Positions 11,701 to 36,329 of a DNA stretch of 64,000 nt are shown piece after piece. Within the stretch, counting starts at the first letter, position 1. Every line of letters begins with the position of its first letter. The translations under genes and the position numbers were made by a program. Location of the stretch: contig NW_004624801.1 of assembly GCF_000247695.1 (NCBI RefSeq), positions 5,699,578-5,763,577 of the forward strand, read 5' to 3'. This DNA comes from Heterocephalus glaber. Lineage: Eukaryota; Chordata; Mammalia; Rodentia; Bathyergidae. The notes under the pieces are model-generated. The model was not told the DNA's origin, ran no database searches, and saw nothing but the letters and a program-made list of their open reading frames with translations.

Positions 11701-14700
11701 TGGGGGCAGGGTTGTATCTTCAGGTCCTGTGTTGATCGTCCTGGGACAAAGCCTTCTGTCACACCTCCCTGCCAAACTCTCAGAGGCTCAGGGTGCTTGT
11801 TGCTACTCATTGGTATTTGAAGATGGAACCAAGCCCCTTTTTGAAGACTGTCTTTGAGGCAGGGATGGAAGTGGGTCAGGTCCCAGCCTGTGTCATGCTT
11901 ACCAGGTCCTGTCCTTCCCTGCAGCTCCTCTGCAGGAGCAGCAGCCTGGGCAGCCCATCCAACCTCTGTGGCTCCCCACCAGGCCCCAGCCGGAAACCGC
12001 CAAACCTGGAGGGCCTGATCTTCCCTGGGGAATCCAGCCTTGCCCCTGGCAGCTATAAGAAAGCTCCTGGCTTTGAGAGGGAAGACCAGGTGGGAGCTGA
12101 GTACCTGAAAAATTTTAAATGCCAGGTAAGGGTTGAACAGGGCATCAGAGAATGCTTAAGCCCAGTGAGCTTCCCCTTCTGCATAGGGTGAGAGGAGCCT
12201 GGAGGAGAGGCCTGGTCCTGCTCTGGACAGAGGCTGGGAGCTAGGACTCCTTGTCCTCAGCCTCTGTAGGACTGAGCAGTGAGTAATGTTGCCCTGTTTT
12301 CCAGCTGAGGACAGAAAGGCTCAAGGGACTGCATAGCTTCCCCAAGCCCACGGAGCCAGTCAGTAGCAAAGCAGCATTCCTACCAGAGTGACCAGGGTAC
12401 AGTTCTTTGTCTGCCCTCTGTTGCCTTGATGGGATGCCAGGGCCTGGAGGAGCAGGTCAGAGCAGTCCCTAACTGAGCCTAGAGAGAAGCCTGGGGCTCT
12501 CTGAGGTGTAGAGTTACCTGGGAGGAGAGGGGGAGCTCCCTGCTTAGAGTAGAGGAAGGAGTAACATGGGGTGGGGCATTTCCTGACATGACAGTGCCGC
12601 CACTTGCTTCCTGGTCCCTCAGCCTCAATGGTTCATGGCAGGGCCAGTGGACTCCTGGATTCCCAGCACCACATTCACCTCCTTCCTAACTTTTCTCTCT
12701 CAGGCCAAATTAAAACCCCACTCACTAGAGTCCAGGAGTCAAGAGCAACCTCTGCTTCAACCCAAACAGGTACAGTGTTTTTGATTCCCTGCTTCTGTCC
12801 TGGTATCTGTCATGGACAAGACAGGCCCAGAACCCCAGCAGGCATCACTCTGCCCGCAATCTAGGGACTAGACTGAGGTGGGCCCCGGCCCAGATCCAGG
12901 TTGGGAATTAGGCCCTGTAGCCCATCCCTTCTCACTCACCCTCAGTCAGCGGTGTTTAGGGAGCATCACACTAAGCCACACTCCGTCCTGTCTCCACTGC
13001 ATTAGCAAGTCCAAGTTACTTCCACTTCCAGCCTCTCCACAGGTGTGGGGGTGTGGCTGCCTGAGTCTCCGGGCTGGGGCAGTGGCCTAATCCCCACCTC
13101 TGGTCTTCATCAGCTCCTTTCCCAGCCTCCAGCCATGGTCCCACAGGCAGGCCGCCCATTGCCTTTCCTAACTCTCGTTGCAGGACGTGCTGGGCATCCT
13201 CCCTGTGGGCAGCCCCCTGACCTCAAGCATCTCTTCCAGTATCACCTCCAGCCTGGCAGCTACTCCCCCCAGCCCTGCGGGCACCAGCAGCACCCCCGGC
13301 ATGAATGCAAATGCTCTGCCCTTCTATCCTACCAGCGACACGGTAGAGTCGGTCATAGGTAAACAAGCTGGCTGTGTGTGAGCCCAGATTGGGCCTGGAG
13401 GTGGGGACACCAGGTCTGAGGTAGATGCAGATCAGTGTGTCAGTTCCTTAGAGAACTGGTCTAGGAATGTCAAGGTGGGCACTCTGGGCTCTTTGAGCTA
13501 CAGGGGAATGAGTGAGTTGCACATCTGGAATCTCCCAGCTCCATAGGAGGCTGAGGCATGAGAATTGCAAGTTTGAGATCTTGTCTCTGAGCAATTTATC
13601 GAGATCCTGCCTCATCTTTTTTGTTTTGTTTTTTGAAACAAGGTCTTACTATGTAGCCTGGGCTGGTTTCAAACTCAAGATCCTCCTGCCTCAGTCTCTT
13701 AGAGTGCTGGGATTATAGGAGTGTGCCACTATACCACACTAGAAGACCCTCTCTCTAAAAACGGATGCGGATGTAACTTATTCATAAAGCCCTTAGCCTC
13801 AACCCCCAGTACTTCGATAAATGAAGAAAATAAACAATAAAACAACTAAATGGGTGTGGTGGCACATGTCTGTAACCCTAGAACTTTGGGAGGCTGAGGC
13901 AGGAGGATTACAAATTCAAGCCCAGCCTCAGTAATTGGGTGACTTAGTCTCAAACAACACCAAGAAGGTGGGGTTTGAGGATGTAGCCCGGTGCAGGAGG
14001 CTGGGATGCAATCCCTAATACCAGTAAAAAGTTTAAAAATTAAGGAGAAAATAAAGTCAAAGTGTAAAGTCAAGATTAGCTCCAGGAACTCTTTCATGTA
14101 ATTACAGTCTCACTCCAAGATATGTGGCGTCCTGTCCTCATTCATTCTGTTACTAGGTGTCCTTGTGCAGTGAACAAGCTATATAGCTGTCCTCAAGAAT
14201 GCTGGACATTAGAAATCAGTGTCCCTGGACGGGGGTGTAGTTCTCAGGGACAGTGCATGCTTAGCATGTGGGAAGCCCTGGGTTCAATTCCCAGTACCGA
14301 GATGTCAGTGCCCATTTCCTTTATCACTCATTTATGACTGCTTACTTTTTGCCTAATCCTATGGCAGGCACTTTGAGAATACAGATGATGATGTGGGTTT
14401 TTGCCCCATGGGACGGAATCTGTTCCTACCTCACCAACACTGGCCAGTTCAGGGGAGGGCATTGGCGTTTGTCAAGTGCCCAGTATGTACTGTGCACGGA
14501 GAGCCCAGAGACCTCCCCACCCCCAGCGAGCTCTGAGTGAGACACATACCCTGTGACACCTCTGTCAGACGCATTGGATTAGAACTTGATTCCTCCTGGG
14601 GTATCAAAGGCAGCTTCAGAACGGAGATAGATACTTGGACTGGACTGGGCAGACAGCTTCACGGGTCAGTGTTGGCAAAGGGAGAGCCTGAGCAAAGGTG

Positions 14701-17700
14701 CAATGGGGGCAGGAGATGAAGTGGCAAAGGTGAGTGAGGGCCTGGAGCCTAGACCTGTGGCCCTTAGGAGCCCCACATCCGGATCTCTCTGTGTCTAGAG
14801 TCTGCCTTGGATGACCTGGACCTGAATGAGTTCGGGGTGGCTGCCCTGGAGAAGACTTTCGATAACAGCACAGTGCCCCATCCCAGCAGCATCACAATCG
14901 GTACTGGGCAGTGGCTGGACAGAGTGGCTTGGAGGGTGTTCTCCGCTTCCTGTGGCTTGCCTGGCCTCACCCAGCTGCCCTCTGCCCTCTCTTGCAGGCG
15001 GCAGTCTGCTGCAGAGCTCTGCACCTGTGAACATCCCTGGCTCCTTGGGCAGCTCTGCCTCCTTTCACTCAGCATCCCCATCTCCTCCTGTCAGCCTCTC
15101 CTCACATTTCCTGCAGCAGCCTCAGGGCCACCTGAGCCAGTCAGAAAACACATTTTTGGGAACCTCAGCATCCCATGGATCCTTGGGTAAGAAGGGGAGA
15201 CTGGGGCTGGGGATTTAGCTCAGTGGTTTCAGGCCCTGCCTTCCAAGCGCAAGGTCCCGAGTTCGATCCCCAGTACGGAAAAAAAAAAAAAAGAAAAGAA
15301 GGGGAGACTGGGGAGGGAACCTGGGCTAGAGGTTAGAGCTGGGCTCTGGACTGAGAGACTCCACTACCCCTACCTTTGTGACTGGGCCTCTCTGCCTGAG
15401 TTTCCTGTACTGTGCAGTGGATGCCATGGTTGGGAGGGCTAAGCAAATGCTGGAAGGAAGTGCTAGGTCAGGCCAGGGCAGCAACAAGCAATGGTCTCAA
15501 GAGTTGCCCGGGGCAAACCCTAGTTTTCAGTGCAGTTTTAGCCCGGTCAAAGGGGGTGGGGCCCCCTAGGAGCATATTTGCCTAGCATGTACAAGGCCAT
15601 GGATGGGTCAACCCCCAGCACTCCAAAACTAAAATAACATGAGTCACGCAGAGCTCCCAGAAGCTGGTCACACAAACCAGGGTGGCAGTAGAGCAAGGGA
15701 GAAGTTGGACCAGGCCCACCTCAGGCTCAGGGTACCCTTTCTGGCAGGCAGAGGCACCAGGGAGATACCCAAATCTAGCCAAGAAGGCTATTTCTCCAGC
15801 CCTGCCATCACAGCCAGGGGCTTGTCTCCTCATGGGGGCTGTGGTAGTGTCCCCAAGGTAATGGGGACACAAAGCATTTGACAGCCCCCAGCCGGGTGCC
15901 TCTCAGGGAGCAGCAGTGGCCTCTACAGCAGCTATTCAGAGACCAGAAAGAGCCCTGAGAATGCTGGGCCTCCCAGTCAAACAGAGGGACTGAGCCCCTG
16001 AAGTTGTTCTGACCAGGTGCGGCACTTTCTCATCTCCTAGAGGTTTGATAGTATCTTCCAGTTTGGATGAGGTTGTTCTCTGGTTTGGGCTGTGTCTGCA
16101 AATGTGTTAGTGTTACATTGTGCGCCTGTTCTGGAGGTGTTTTGACGTAGCCCTGCTGGCCCCATACATCCCCTCACCAGCTGAATCTTGGAAACACTCA
16201 TATAGATGCAAGGGTTTGCTGGATGGCCTCCAACATCAGGGCAAGAGACAGGAGTATAGACACTGGGATCTGCTAAGAGTGATGCAGGGAACCTCACTGG
16301 ATGGCATAAGTGCCACCCTCATGAGGATGGGAGAGGTGTGGGTGGACACAGCTTGCTGCCAGGACAGTCTGGTGTCAGCGCAGTGATCTGGAGGTCCCTC
16401 CTCTGGGACAGGCAGATGGGCTCAAAGACAGTGTGCACCACAGGTGCTCTACAGGACAATGCCCCTCTTGTATGAGTGTACCTGTTGCTCCAGGACAGAA
16501 TTTCTGAACTCTGGTTCTGGAGCATCCTGGCTGGATTAGTGAGAAAGGTAACAAGGAAGAAGTCATTAGAATATGTATGGGCATCTGCCAGTTGTGGTGG
16601 CACATGCCTGTAATCCCAGCACTGGGGAGGCTGAGGCAGGAGGATTATCATGAGTTTGAGGCCAGCCTGAACTAGTAGCGAGACCCTGCCTCCAAAAAAA
16701 AAAAATTTAGGCACAGGAAGAAGACCTCAAGAAGTCTCTCAAGAAGATGGGGGCCTGCGCTGCCCTGGAGACCAGAGAACAGGGCACCAGGTGTTGGCAC
16801 ACCTCCAATGAGCATGTGAGCAGGAGTGGGCAGCTTAGCTTGTGAGAAAGAAGGCCTTTGGAGTTCAGCACTCATGTGGAACCTGCTCTGTCACTCAATT
16901 GTTACTGTGATCCTTGGTAGCACATTCTCTTCCAGTGTCCTCATCTGTAAGACAGGGAGGGCCCCAGGGCTCCTTGGTACCTCCCACTCCAGCTCTTCTA
17001 TCATGTAAAGTGCTGACCTATGGCTTTTCCTCTTCCTCTTCCAGTCGCTAGGGTATAAGAAGGCTTTGTGAGCCCTAGCTGAACTGTGAAGTCACTGTCA
17101 CAAATTGCCACCAGCAGGAGCTTTTAGACTATTCTCTCATGCAGTACTTCCTGAGTCCTCTGCTGAGGCCAGTAATGGGAACCTCAGTGTACACATGGGA
17201 ATGCTTTAAGAGGCAGCTATTAAGTAGCAAATGATACTGAAGTTTGTGTCCAGCTCATGGAACCCTCAAAGTGGTCCTGCAGAATGCCCCAGCCTGATGT
17301 GGCTGGGGCCTCGAACATCTGCCCCATGCTGAGCCAGCCCCAGGAAACCCCTGGGCTCTGAACAGTTGACATTCCCCCCACCCCACCCCCACGCAGGTCT
17401 GAATGGGATGAACAGCAGCATCTGGGAACATTTTGCCTCCGGAAGCTTCTCCCCGGGTACCTCCCCTGCCTTCCTCTCAGGGCCTGGGGCTGCTGAGCTG
17501 GCCCGGTTACGCCAGGAGCTTGATGAGGCCAATGGCACCATCAAGCAGTGGGAGGAGTCCTGGAAGCAGGCCAAGCAGGTACAGCACCCCACGCCCTTGG
17601 TGTCCCTGGTGTCCAGTAGCACCCAGCCCAAGCCCATCCTACCCAGAGTGGGCATGGGGGGTGGGAGAGCTAGGGCTCCAAGAACAGAGGGGAAGCTTTG

Positions 17701-19513
17701 GTTTGCCCTTTCTCCTGTGGGAGGACTGGCCTTGCTAGTTTGGATACTGGGGCCACTGGTATCACAGGCCTGGAACTCTCCCGGAGCTGTTTGTGTACCC
17801 CTAACTGAAAGCCCACCTGCTTCTTTCTGGAAGTCCCCACTCCGGGGTTACAGGTTCCTGGTTCTAAGACGGAGCCTCTGTCCAGCCATCACCCAGCTGT
17901 CCCTGGGGGTGCTGGCCAGGATGTGGCCCTGCTGTGCTAGGCCCTTCCTCTTCCTGCCCACAGAGAGAGGGTCTTCTGCAGGTCCTGAAACCTCTCCTCT
18001 GCAGGCAGCATCAGCCTCCTCCCTGCCCCCTCCCCAGACAGAAAGCCTAGCTTCCCAGCAGGCCCCACAGCCAGCATGGCCCACACAGGTTCCCAGAGAT
18101 ACTCTCTGCGGGAGAACGGGGGCAGGGGCAGGGGGCCATTGTGATGAGGCGCTGCGTGTTGGGCCCACAGGCTTGTGATGCCTGGAAGAAGGAGGCAGAG
18201 GAGGCCGGTGAGCGGGCCAGTGCTGCAGGTGCAGAGTGTGAGCTGGCCCGGGAGCAACGGGACGCATTGGAGGTGCGGGTGAAGAAGCTCCAAGAGGAGC
18301 TGGAGCGGCTTCACACAGGGCCCGACCCCCAGGCCCTGCCCACCTTCCCCGACCTGGAGGCGCTCTCGCTCTCCACCCTGTACTCCCTCCAGAAGCAGCT
18401 GCGGGCCCACCTGGAGCAAGTGGACAAGGTCAGCCCCGGAGGCCAGGATGCACTGGGTGGGTGTGTATGGTAGCTTCAGCCAGTGCCAGACTCTGACCAG
18501 GCCCAATCCAGGCTGCTCCAGGGACAGCTACCCTCCTGAGAGCCTCTGCCTAACACTGGGCTGACCGTCACCATGCCAGTCTGCTGGGAGAGGGTGAGGA
18601 AGAGTGCCCTTATGAAGCGGCAAGAAAGAAAGCATAGGGTAGGGGTGGCAGCACCCATTCCTGGTGCTCTTGACCTGAGCTCATTGACGTGCCTGGGCCC
18701 TGTGTGGCATCCTTATGCAGCTCTCCACACGTCAGCACACATTCCAGAGTGGCTCAGGCCCTGGGGCTGCCCCATCTGCATTCCCAGGTTCCCTGCTGGG
18801 CTCCCAGGGGTGGGGTCACCTGTGGAAGGAGCATTTTTTCCTTCATTGGACAGCCAGGCCCCTTGGCATGTGATCGTCCTCTCTAGGCCTCATTTTTCTC
18901 ACTTGGGGACCTGGGGTCACTGTAAGATTAAATGAGACAGAAGGCATTAACAGAGGTGCCAGAAAAAGCCTTGAGGGATGCGAAATGCAGCCAGCACCCT
19001 GTCCCAGCAGCCTGGGGTTGCCACTCAGCAACTGCTGTGGAGAGCAGTGGTCAGGAGCCTGGAGCTGGGCAGCTTGAATCCTAACGCTACTCCCTGTTGC
19101 TGACAGGGTTCTGTGACCACACTATTGATTTCTGTGCCTTGGTTTCTTCTTCCCAGGGGGGCTGACGTGAGAATCAAGGGAGGTCCTTCTCAACTTGGTG
19201 CCAAGCTGGCACCAGAAACTTCACTCATGACCACTCTTGGGCCAGGGATTTAGCTCAGTGGTTCTGGCACCTGCTTTGCAAGTGCAAGGTCTGGAGTTTG
19301 ATCCCTGGTACCAAAAAAAAGCCTCACTCAGGACCACTCTTGTCACTTTTCCTGCAGGCTGTTTTCCACATGCAGTCAGTGAAATGCCTTAAGTGTCAGG
19401 AGCAGACCCGAGCAGTGCTGCCGTGCCAACATGCTGTGCTGTGCGAGCTCTGTGCCGAGGGCAGTGAGTGCCCCGTCTGCCAGCCCAGCCGGGCCCACAC
19501 CCTCCAGTCGTGA
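4432..19513 (+). CDS. UNK: UNK, unkempt family CCCH zinc finger protein (exons 2-16; exon 1 outside window)
   Basis: UNK is a cytoplasmic sequence-specific RNA-binding protein that represses translation and shapes early neuronal morphology (known for the family). I built 15 exons with consensus splice sites and compatible phases: 4432-4641, 5870-6046, 6173-6303, 6840-6975, 7559-7676, 8667-8751, 11430-11572, 11925-12125, 12704-12769, 13184-13358, 14799-14900, 14998-15186, 17397-17578, 18171-18428, 19358-19513 (TGA at 19511). They encode about 775 residues starting at a Tyr that corresponds to residue 36 of the human protein, so the whole protein should be close to the human 810. Order: six CCCH fingers, a Ser/Pro-rich linker, a coiled coil and a C-terminal RING-like domain. 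No frameshift or premature stop was seen. The first exon with the start codon lies upstream of the window. Recognition rests on near-identity to mammalian UNK as I remember it. Confidence 0.97.
4642..5869 (+). other. UNK: UNK intron 2, no recognised repeat
   Basis: The intron between exons 2 and 3 has no SINE of the types common elsewhere in this window. Its right half (5356-5869) is open for a long stretch on the minus strand; see findings. No RNA gene was recognised. Confidence 0.6.
6304..6839 (+). other. UNK: UNK intron 4, unique sequence
   Basis: I see no repeat family or RNA gene here. The sequence is mostly unique, with a small AT-rich patch near 6540-6575. Confidence 0.5.
7925..8505. 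mobile_element. Two older ID-type tRNA SINEs in UNK intron 6
   Basis: A reverse ID copy occupies about 7935-8013 (CAAGGGATCAAACCCAGGGC to CTACATCCCCAGCCC). A forward ID copy occupies about 8427-8515 (GGGCTGGGGTGTAACTCAGT to TTTGATCCCAGCACTGG plus A tail). Both use the classical GTAGAGCACTTGCCTAGCA-type body rather than the GGTTCCGCCGCCTGCC body of the younger family. Confidence 0.75.
9360..11200. mobile_element. SINE cluster in UNK intron 7
   Basis: Intron 7 (8752-11429) is packed with retroposons. Reverse tRNA-SINE at about 9400-9478; forward B1 at about 9529-9690 with a duplicated GTTCAAGGCCAGCCTGAACTAC-like region; reverse B1 copies at about 9745-9870, 9955-10105 and 10710-10845; reverse tRNA-SINE at about 10165-10240; partial forward B1 at about 10908-10990; forward tRNA-SINE at about 11002-11091; diverged ID fragment at about 11125-11180. 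The reverse B1 at 10710-10845 splits an older MIR (about 10610-10700 and 10855-10908). Boundaries are by eye. Confidence 0.8.
11430..15186 (+). CDS. UNK: UNK exons 8-13: Ser/Pro-rich low-complexity linker
   Basis: Exons 8-13 encode a long segment rich in Ser, Pro, Gly and Thr, with runs such as SSPTQPGPVLY, TSSISSSITSSLAATPPSP and SASPSPPVSLSSH. It is probably disordered and connects the zinc fingers to the coiled coil. Recognisable blocks include LCRSSSLGSPSNLCG (exon 9), NANALPFYPTSDTVESVI (exon 11) and LDDLDLNEFGVAALEKTFDN (exon 12). Exon 10 is only 66 bases. Exon 13 ends at 15186, and a tRNA-type SINE begins 20 bases into the following intron. The phases of all six exons join without a stop. 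Confidence 0.93.
13510..14310. mobile_element. B1 and ID fragments in UNK intron 11
   Basis: A diverged forward B1 fragment (about 13515-13615), a reverse B1 (about 13622-13745), another forward B1 (about 13848-13965) followed by an ID-like tail (to about 14030), and a short ID-like piece at about 14230-14300 (GTGCATGCTTAGCATGTGGG to AATTCCCAGTACCGAG). The rest of the intron up to 14798 looks unique. Confidence 0.65.
15206..15293 (+). mobile_element. tRNA-derived SINE 20 bases after UNK exon 13
   Basis: A forward copy (CTGGGGATTTAGCTCAGTGG to GATCCCCAGTACGG plus A tail) is flanked by AAGAAGGGGAGACTGGG at 15189-15205 and again from 15297. The left TSD starts at intron position +3, so the insertion duplicated donor-proximal intron but left the exon 13 GT intact. 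Confidence 0.93.
15300..17396. other. UNK: Rest of UNK intron 13
   Basis: A decayed ID-like fragment at about 15553-15625, a forward B1 at about 16590-16700 (CAGTTGTGGTGGCACATGCC onward) and a MIR-like stretch at about 16865-17000 are visible. The remainder appears unique. No exon or RNA gene was supported. Confidence 0.55.
17397..19513 (+). CDS. UNK: UNK exons 14-16: coiled coil and C-terminal RING-like domain
   Basis: Exons 14 and 15 encode a charged heptad-rich region (ELARLRQELDEAN, then KKEAEEAGERASAAGAECEL and VKKLQEELERL), as expected for a coiled coil. Exon 16 encodes the terminal domain beginning AVFHMQSVKCLKCQEQ, with Cys/His pairs C-L-K-C, C-Q-H, C-E-L-C and C-P-V-C, a compact RING-like zinc fold, and ends RAHTLQS. 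RING-type fingers usually recruit E2 enzymes, but UNK is better known as a translational regulator, so ubiquitin ligase activity here would be inference. Intron 14 stays open in the exon 14 frame (see findings), and exon 16 follows a SINE by only 37 bases. Confidence 0.93.
18429..19357. other. UNK: UNK intron 15 with MIR pieces and one young SINE
   Basis: MIR-like text occurs at about 18880-18960 and 19038-19180 (GAGCCTGGAGCTGGGCAGCT, GTGCCTTGGTTTCTTC). A forward tRNA-SINE at about 19240-19321 is flanked by CACTCATGACCACTCTTG (left, 19222-19239) and CACTCAGGACCACTCTTG (right, about 19325-19342). The right duplication forms part of the tract leading to the exon 16 acceptor. Confidence 0.75.
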
Positions 19514-19564
19514 CGCTGCAGGACTGGCCCAGCCAGGCCCAGATCTCTCACTAGGACTTTTTAA

Positions 19565-19565
<1 letters not shown>

Positions 19566-19599
<34 letters not shown>

Positions 19600-19683
19600 A
19601 TATATATGTATGTATATATATATATGTATGTATATATATATATGTATGTATATATATTATATATGTATGTATATGTATATGAT
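19566..19683 (+). repeat. TA / TATGTA microsatellite in UNK 3'UTR
   Basis: About 118 bases of alternating TA dinucleotides punctuated by TATG and GTATG units start roughly 53 bases after the UNK stop codon. The array is nearly self-complementary, so the transcript could form long weak A-U hairpins. Length is likely variable between individuals. Confidence 0.9.
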
Positions 19684-20888
19684 TATGTACATGTATACAT
19701 TTCTTTGTGTGTGCAGGTGTGCGTGGTGGCCAGCGTGTGCACAGTGTCTGTGTGTATATCTGTACATAGATATAGACACACACTTTAAACAGACTTACCA
19801 AGCACTTTTTAAAAAAACTATTTTGCAGTCCTCCCCAGCCCGCTCCCCACCCATCCCACTCAGAGACAAAGTCCCCTCTTCTCCCACTGGCCTTTTGGCA
19901 GAGAATGTTTCTGTCTCTTTTTTTATATGTAGGAACTAACTATTTTTAACTTTCTGCTGGGGCCTGAGTGGGGAGGTTGGGAAGCTAGAGGAGGCTGAGG
20001 GGAGAGAAGCTTTCAGGGCAGGCCCTGTTCCTCCTGCCTCTCCAGTCCAGGGCTAGCAGGAGGCTGTGGAGGACCCAGTTGCCCGCAGCATACCTGGTTC
20101 CCAGCTGTGAGGGCCTCAGGGAGGCCTGAGGCTGTGCTGGGGTTCTACACCAGCCTAGCTTCTAGGCTTACCAAATGTGTATTTAGTTTTAGTGACAACT
20201 GCAGGGGCTGGCAGACCGAACGTATGGGGCCAGCCCCACCCCTGCACCTGGGCCCTTGAAGCCCCTCAAGGGGCAAGGCCCAGTCCTATCCCTCGGGTTC
20301 TTGAGGCCTGGTGTCCCCCTCAGTCCTTTCCTCCTGGACTCCCCAGAACAGCCTCCCTGGCCCCAGGGCCACCTACCAGGTTGGCACTGCCCTCAGCCAT
20401 CCCTGCCCCTTCCCCTCTCTGGTGCGGCCACTGTGTCGTCCGCCCCCTCCCTCTGGCAGCTAGCAGGGCAATTGTTGGGAAGGAGTTTAGCCTGAGGACC
20501 AAGGGGGGCACAGACCCTGCCCTCCTTGCCAGGAGGGGCTCCGTATGCATTCCTTGGTGCTCTCTGAGTGCAGCTGATGTCCTGCCGTCCTGGGCAGGCG
20601 CCCGTGTGCATGTGTGTGTGGCTGTCTGATGTACATTGTGTCTTAGCTCAATTTTTAAATTGTTTTGTACAGAGAGAGATGCAGTGGGGGCGGGAGGGCG
20701 ATGCAGGCTGAGGGAAGCAACCTTGCTCCCAGCACTAGGGCCCAGGTGGGCTTGAGAGGGCTTTGAAGGGTCTGCCCTGGCCCAGGCCCCCTTTTGGGCT
20801 CAGCACGAAAGGGCTTTCAGTGAATCAAGTGAAAACTTCTCCTTTTTTAAAAAAAAAATGCAAAAATCAATAGAGCAAACCTATTGGA

Positions 20889-20894
20889 AATAAA
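20889..20894 (+). terminator. UNK: UNK poly(A) signal AATAAA
   Basis: A canonical AATAAA lies about 1.4 kb after the UNK stop and is followed downstream by a GT-rich stretch (GGTTTGGTGGCATGTTTGT, 20904-20922), the usual arrangement for cleavage and polyadenylation. Confidence 0.75.
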
Positions 20895-20910
20895 CTATGA
20901 ACTTGGTTTG

Positions 20911-21789
20911 GTGGCATGTTTGTATGGGGGGTGGACCCCAAATGAGGCTTCCATACCATGAGGTGGGCAGGAGCCCTGCCTCAGCTGCAGACTGCTTAGC
21001 TGAAGAGGCCCGGGCCCATCCAGGCCCAGAGGCAGCTCACATGCCCTCTGACCTGCACGGATGAGGAGCTGGGACATTAGCCTTGGACATCGACCTCCCA
21101 GGCCCTGTGACTTTCTTGTTTAGAGATCTGTCTTCAGCTGTGAGTGGCGAGCCCCTAATTGTTTCTTACAGGAACAGACAGCACCTTCCCATAGGAATGG
21201 TTTGCATAAAGGCATAAAAAGAAAAGGGGGGTGTACTATGGAAGTTGCCTTCCTCACCCCACCCTGCCCCTGAAGGAGAGGGCCCAGGATCTAGGAGCCA
21301 CATCCTTCCTGCCCTGCTCTGTACTGGGCTGGGTGCCGAATGAGGGAAACCCCTAGTGAGTTGCCCCTGCAGGGCCTCAGGGCCAGAGCTGCACACCTCC
21401 CACCTTCAGCAGTTTCTATAGACGGGTTAAATGACTTCCAGGATTGCCGCTAGAATGACCAGTCTGCCTCCCAGTGTACAGGGGCCCCTCATAGGCAGTG
21501 GTGCCCCGCTGCTGTCCAGAGCAGGCGCTCGGTCTCAGGGCACCCTTCCCAAGAACCACAGTGACTAACAACACCTGGTGCAGTGACCTGTTCAAAGCCC
21601 ATGACCGAATGCCATTAATACCAACCACCCTACTCAGGGCTTCTGTGGCAAGATCCCCCTCACCCAGCTCCCTGCTTGCAGCTTGGGGATCCTGCATGGG
21701 GGAAGCTCAGGTCTCTTGCTGGCTGCAGAGGAGGCTAAATGGCCTGATGAGCCTTCCAGTGCCCACCTTAGGCCAACAGATGGTTTTCA
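20911..21789. other. UNK-UNC13D convergent intergenic spacer
   Basis: Between the UNK poly(A) site and the probable UNC13D 3' end there are about 0.9 kb of mostly unique sequence without recognised repeats, RNA genes or convincing ORFs. Confidence 0.55.
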
Positions 21790-22363
21790 AAGAGGAACAT
21801 GGATTTTCTTTTTAATTTTTGCTAAGAAAGTTTCTTGGTGGCAGGAGCTATCCAAGGGAGGAGGTGTTCTCAGCAGACACAGCCAGACTGCCCTTTCTCC
21901 TGTCTCCTGGTGTCAGTCCCACTGCCTTCCAGCTCAGAGCCGAAAAGTCCATACCAGGACTGCCTCCAGTAATGGCCATGCCCCTCCCTCAGGACAGCTG
22001 GTACCTCATCTTTGGTAGTTCCCCTCTTGTTCCTCAGGAGCCTCTCTGTCCCCCAGTTCCAGTGCGAACCACCTGGTCTCCGCACCCCAGGGGCTGGAGC
22101 ACACAGGCCAGGAGGTAGGTGGCCCAAGACCCCCCACTTCACCAGACAGCTTTTCCAGGATGGAGCAGGGGCAGGAGATGCTACTCATACCATGCTGGGG
22201 TGTGGCAGAGATCAGAGGGATGAAAAGTATAAATACTGCTGATGGTGCTCAGAGGGAGTCTGCACCTGGGCCTTCCACTTGCTGGGGCTCCCTGAACTGT
22301 ACAAGGAAGACCTCAACCTTTCAGGACCCCACCAGGGGCCAGCCCATTGTCCAACCCCCACTG
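21790..22363 (-). other. UNC13D: UNC13D 3'UTR with probable poly(A) signal
   Basis: The minus-strand region after the UNC13D stop is unique sequence. The best hexamer I found is ATTAAA at 21816-21811 (reading TTTAAT on +), in an A-rich context. This would give a 3'UTR of roughly 0.55 kb. No AATAAA on the minus strand was seen in this spacer, so the exact end is uncertain. Confidence 0.5.

Positions 22364-36329
<13,966 letters not shown>

Larger units (their letters stand above)
19514..20910 (+). other. UNK: UNK 3' untranslated region
   Basis: The region between the UNK stop codon and the AATAAA at 20889-20894 has no convincing ORF and is GC-rich apart from a TA/TATG microsatellite near its start. 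Several U-rich and TTTTTAAA-type patches (for example 19803-19825 and 20643-20672) are typical of 3'UTRs. The 3' end is set by the poly(A) signal; cleavage about 15-20 bases later is inferred. Confidence 0.75.

Noticed and set aside
19594..19788. Tyr/Ile/Met-rich ORFs over the TA repeat
   Set aside because: Pure translation of a TA/TATG microsatellite in a 3'UTR.
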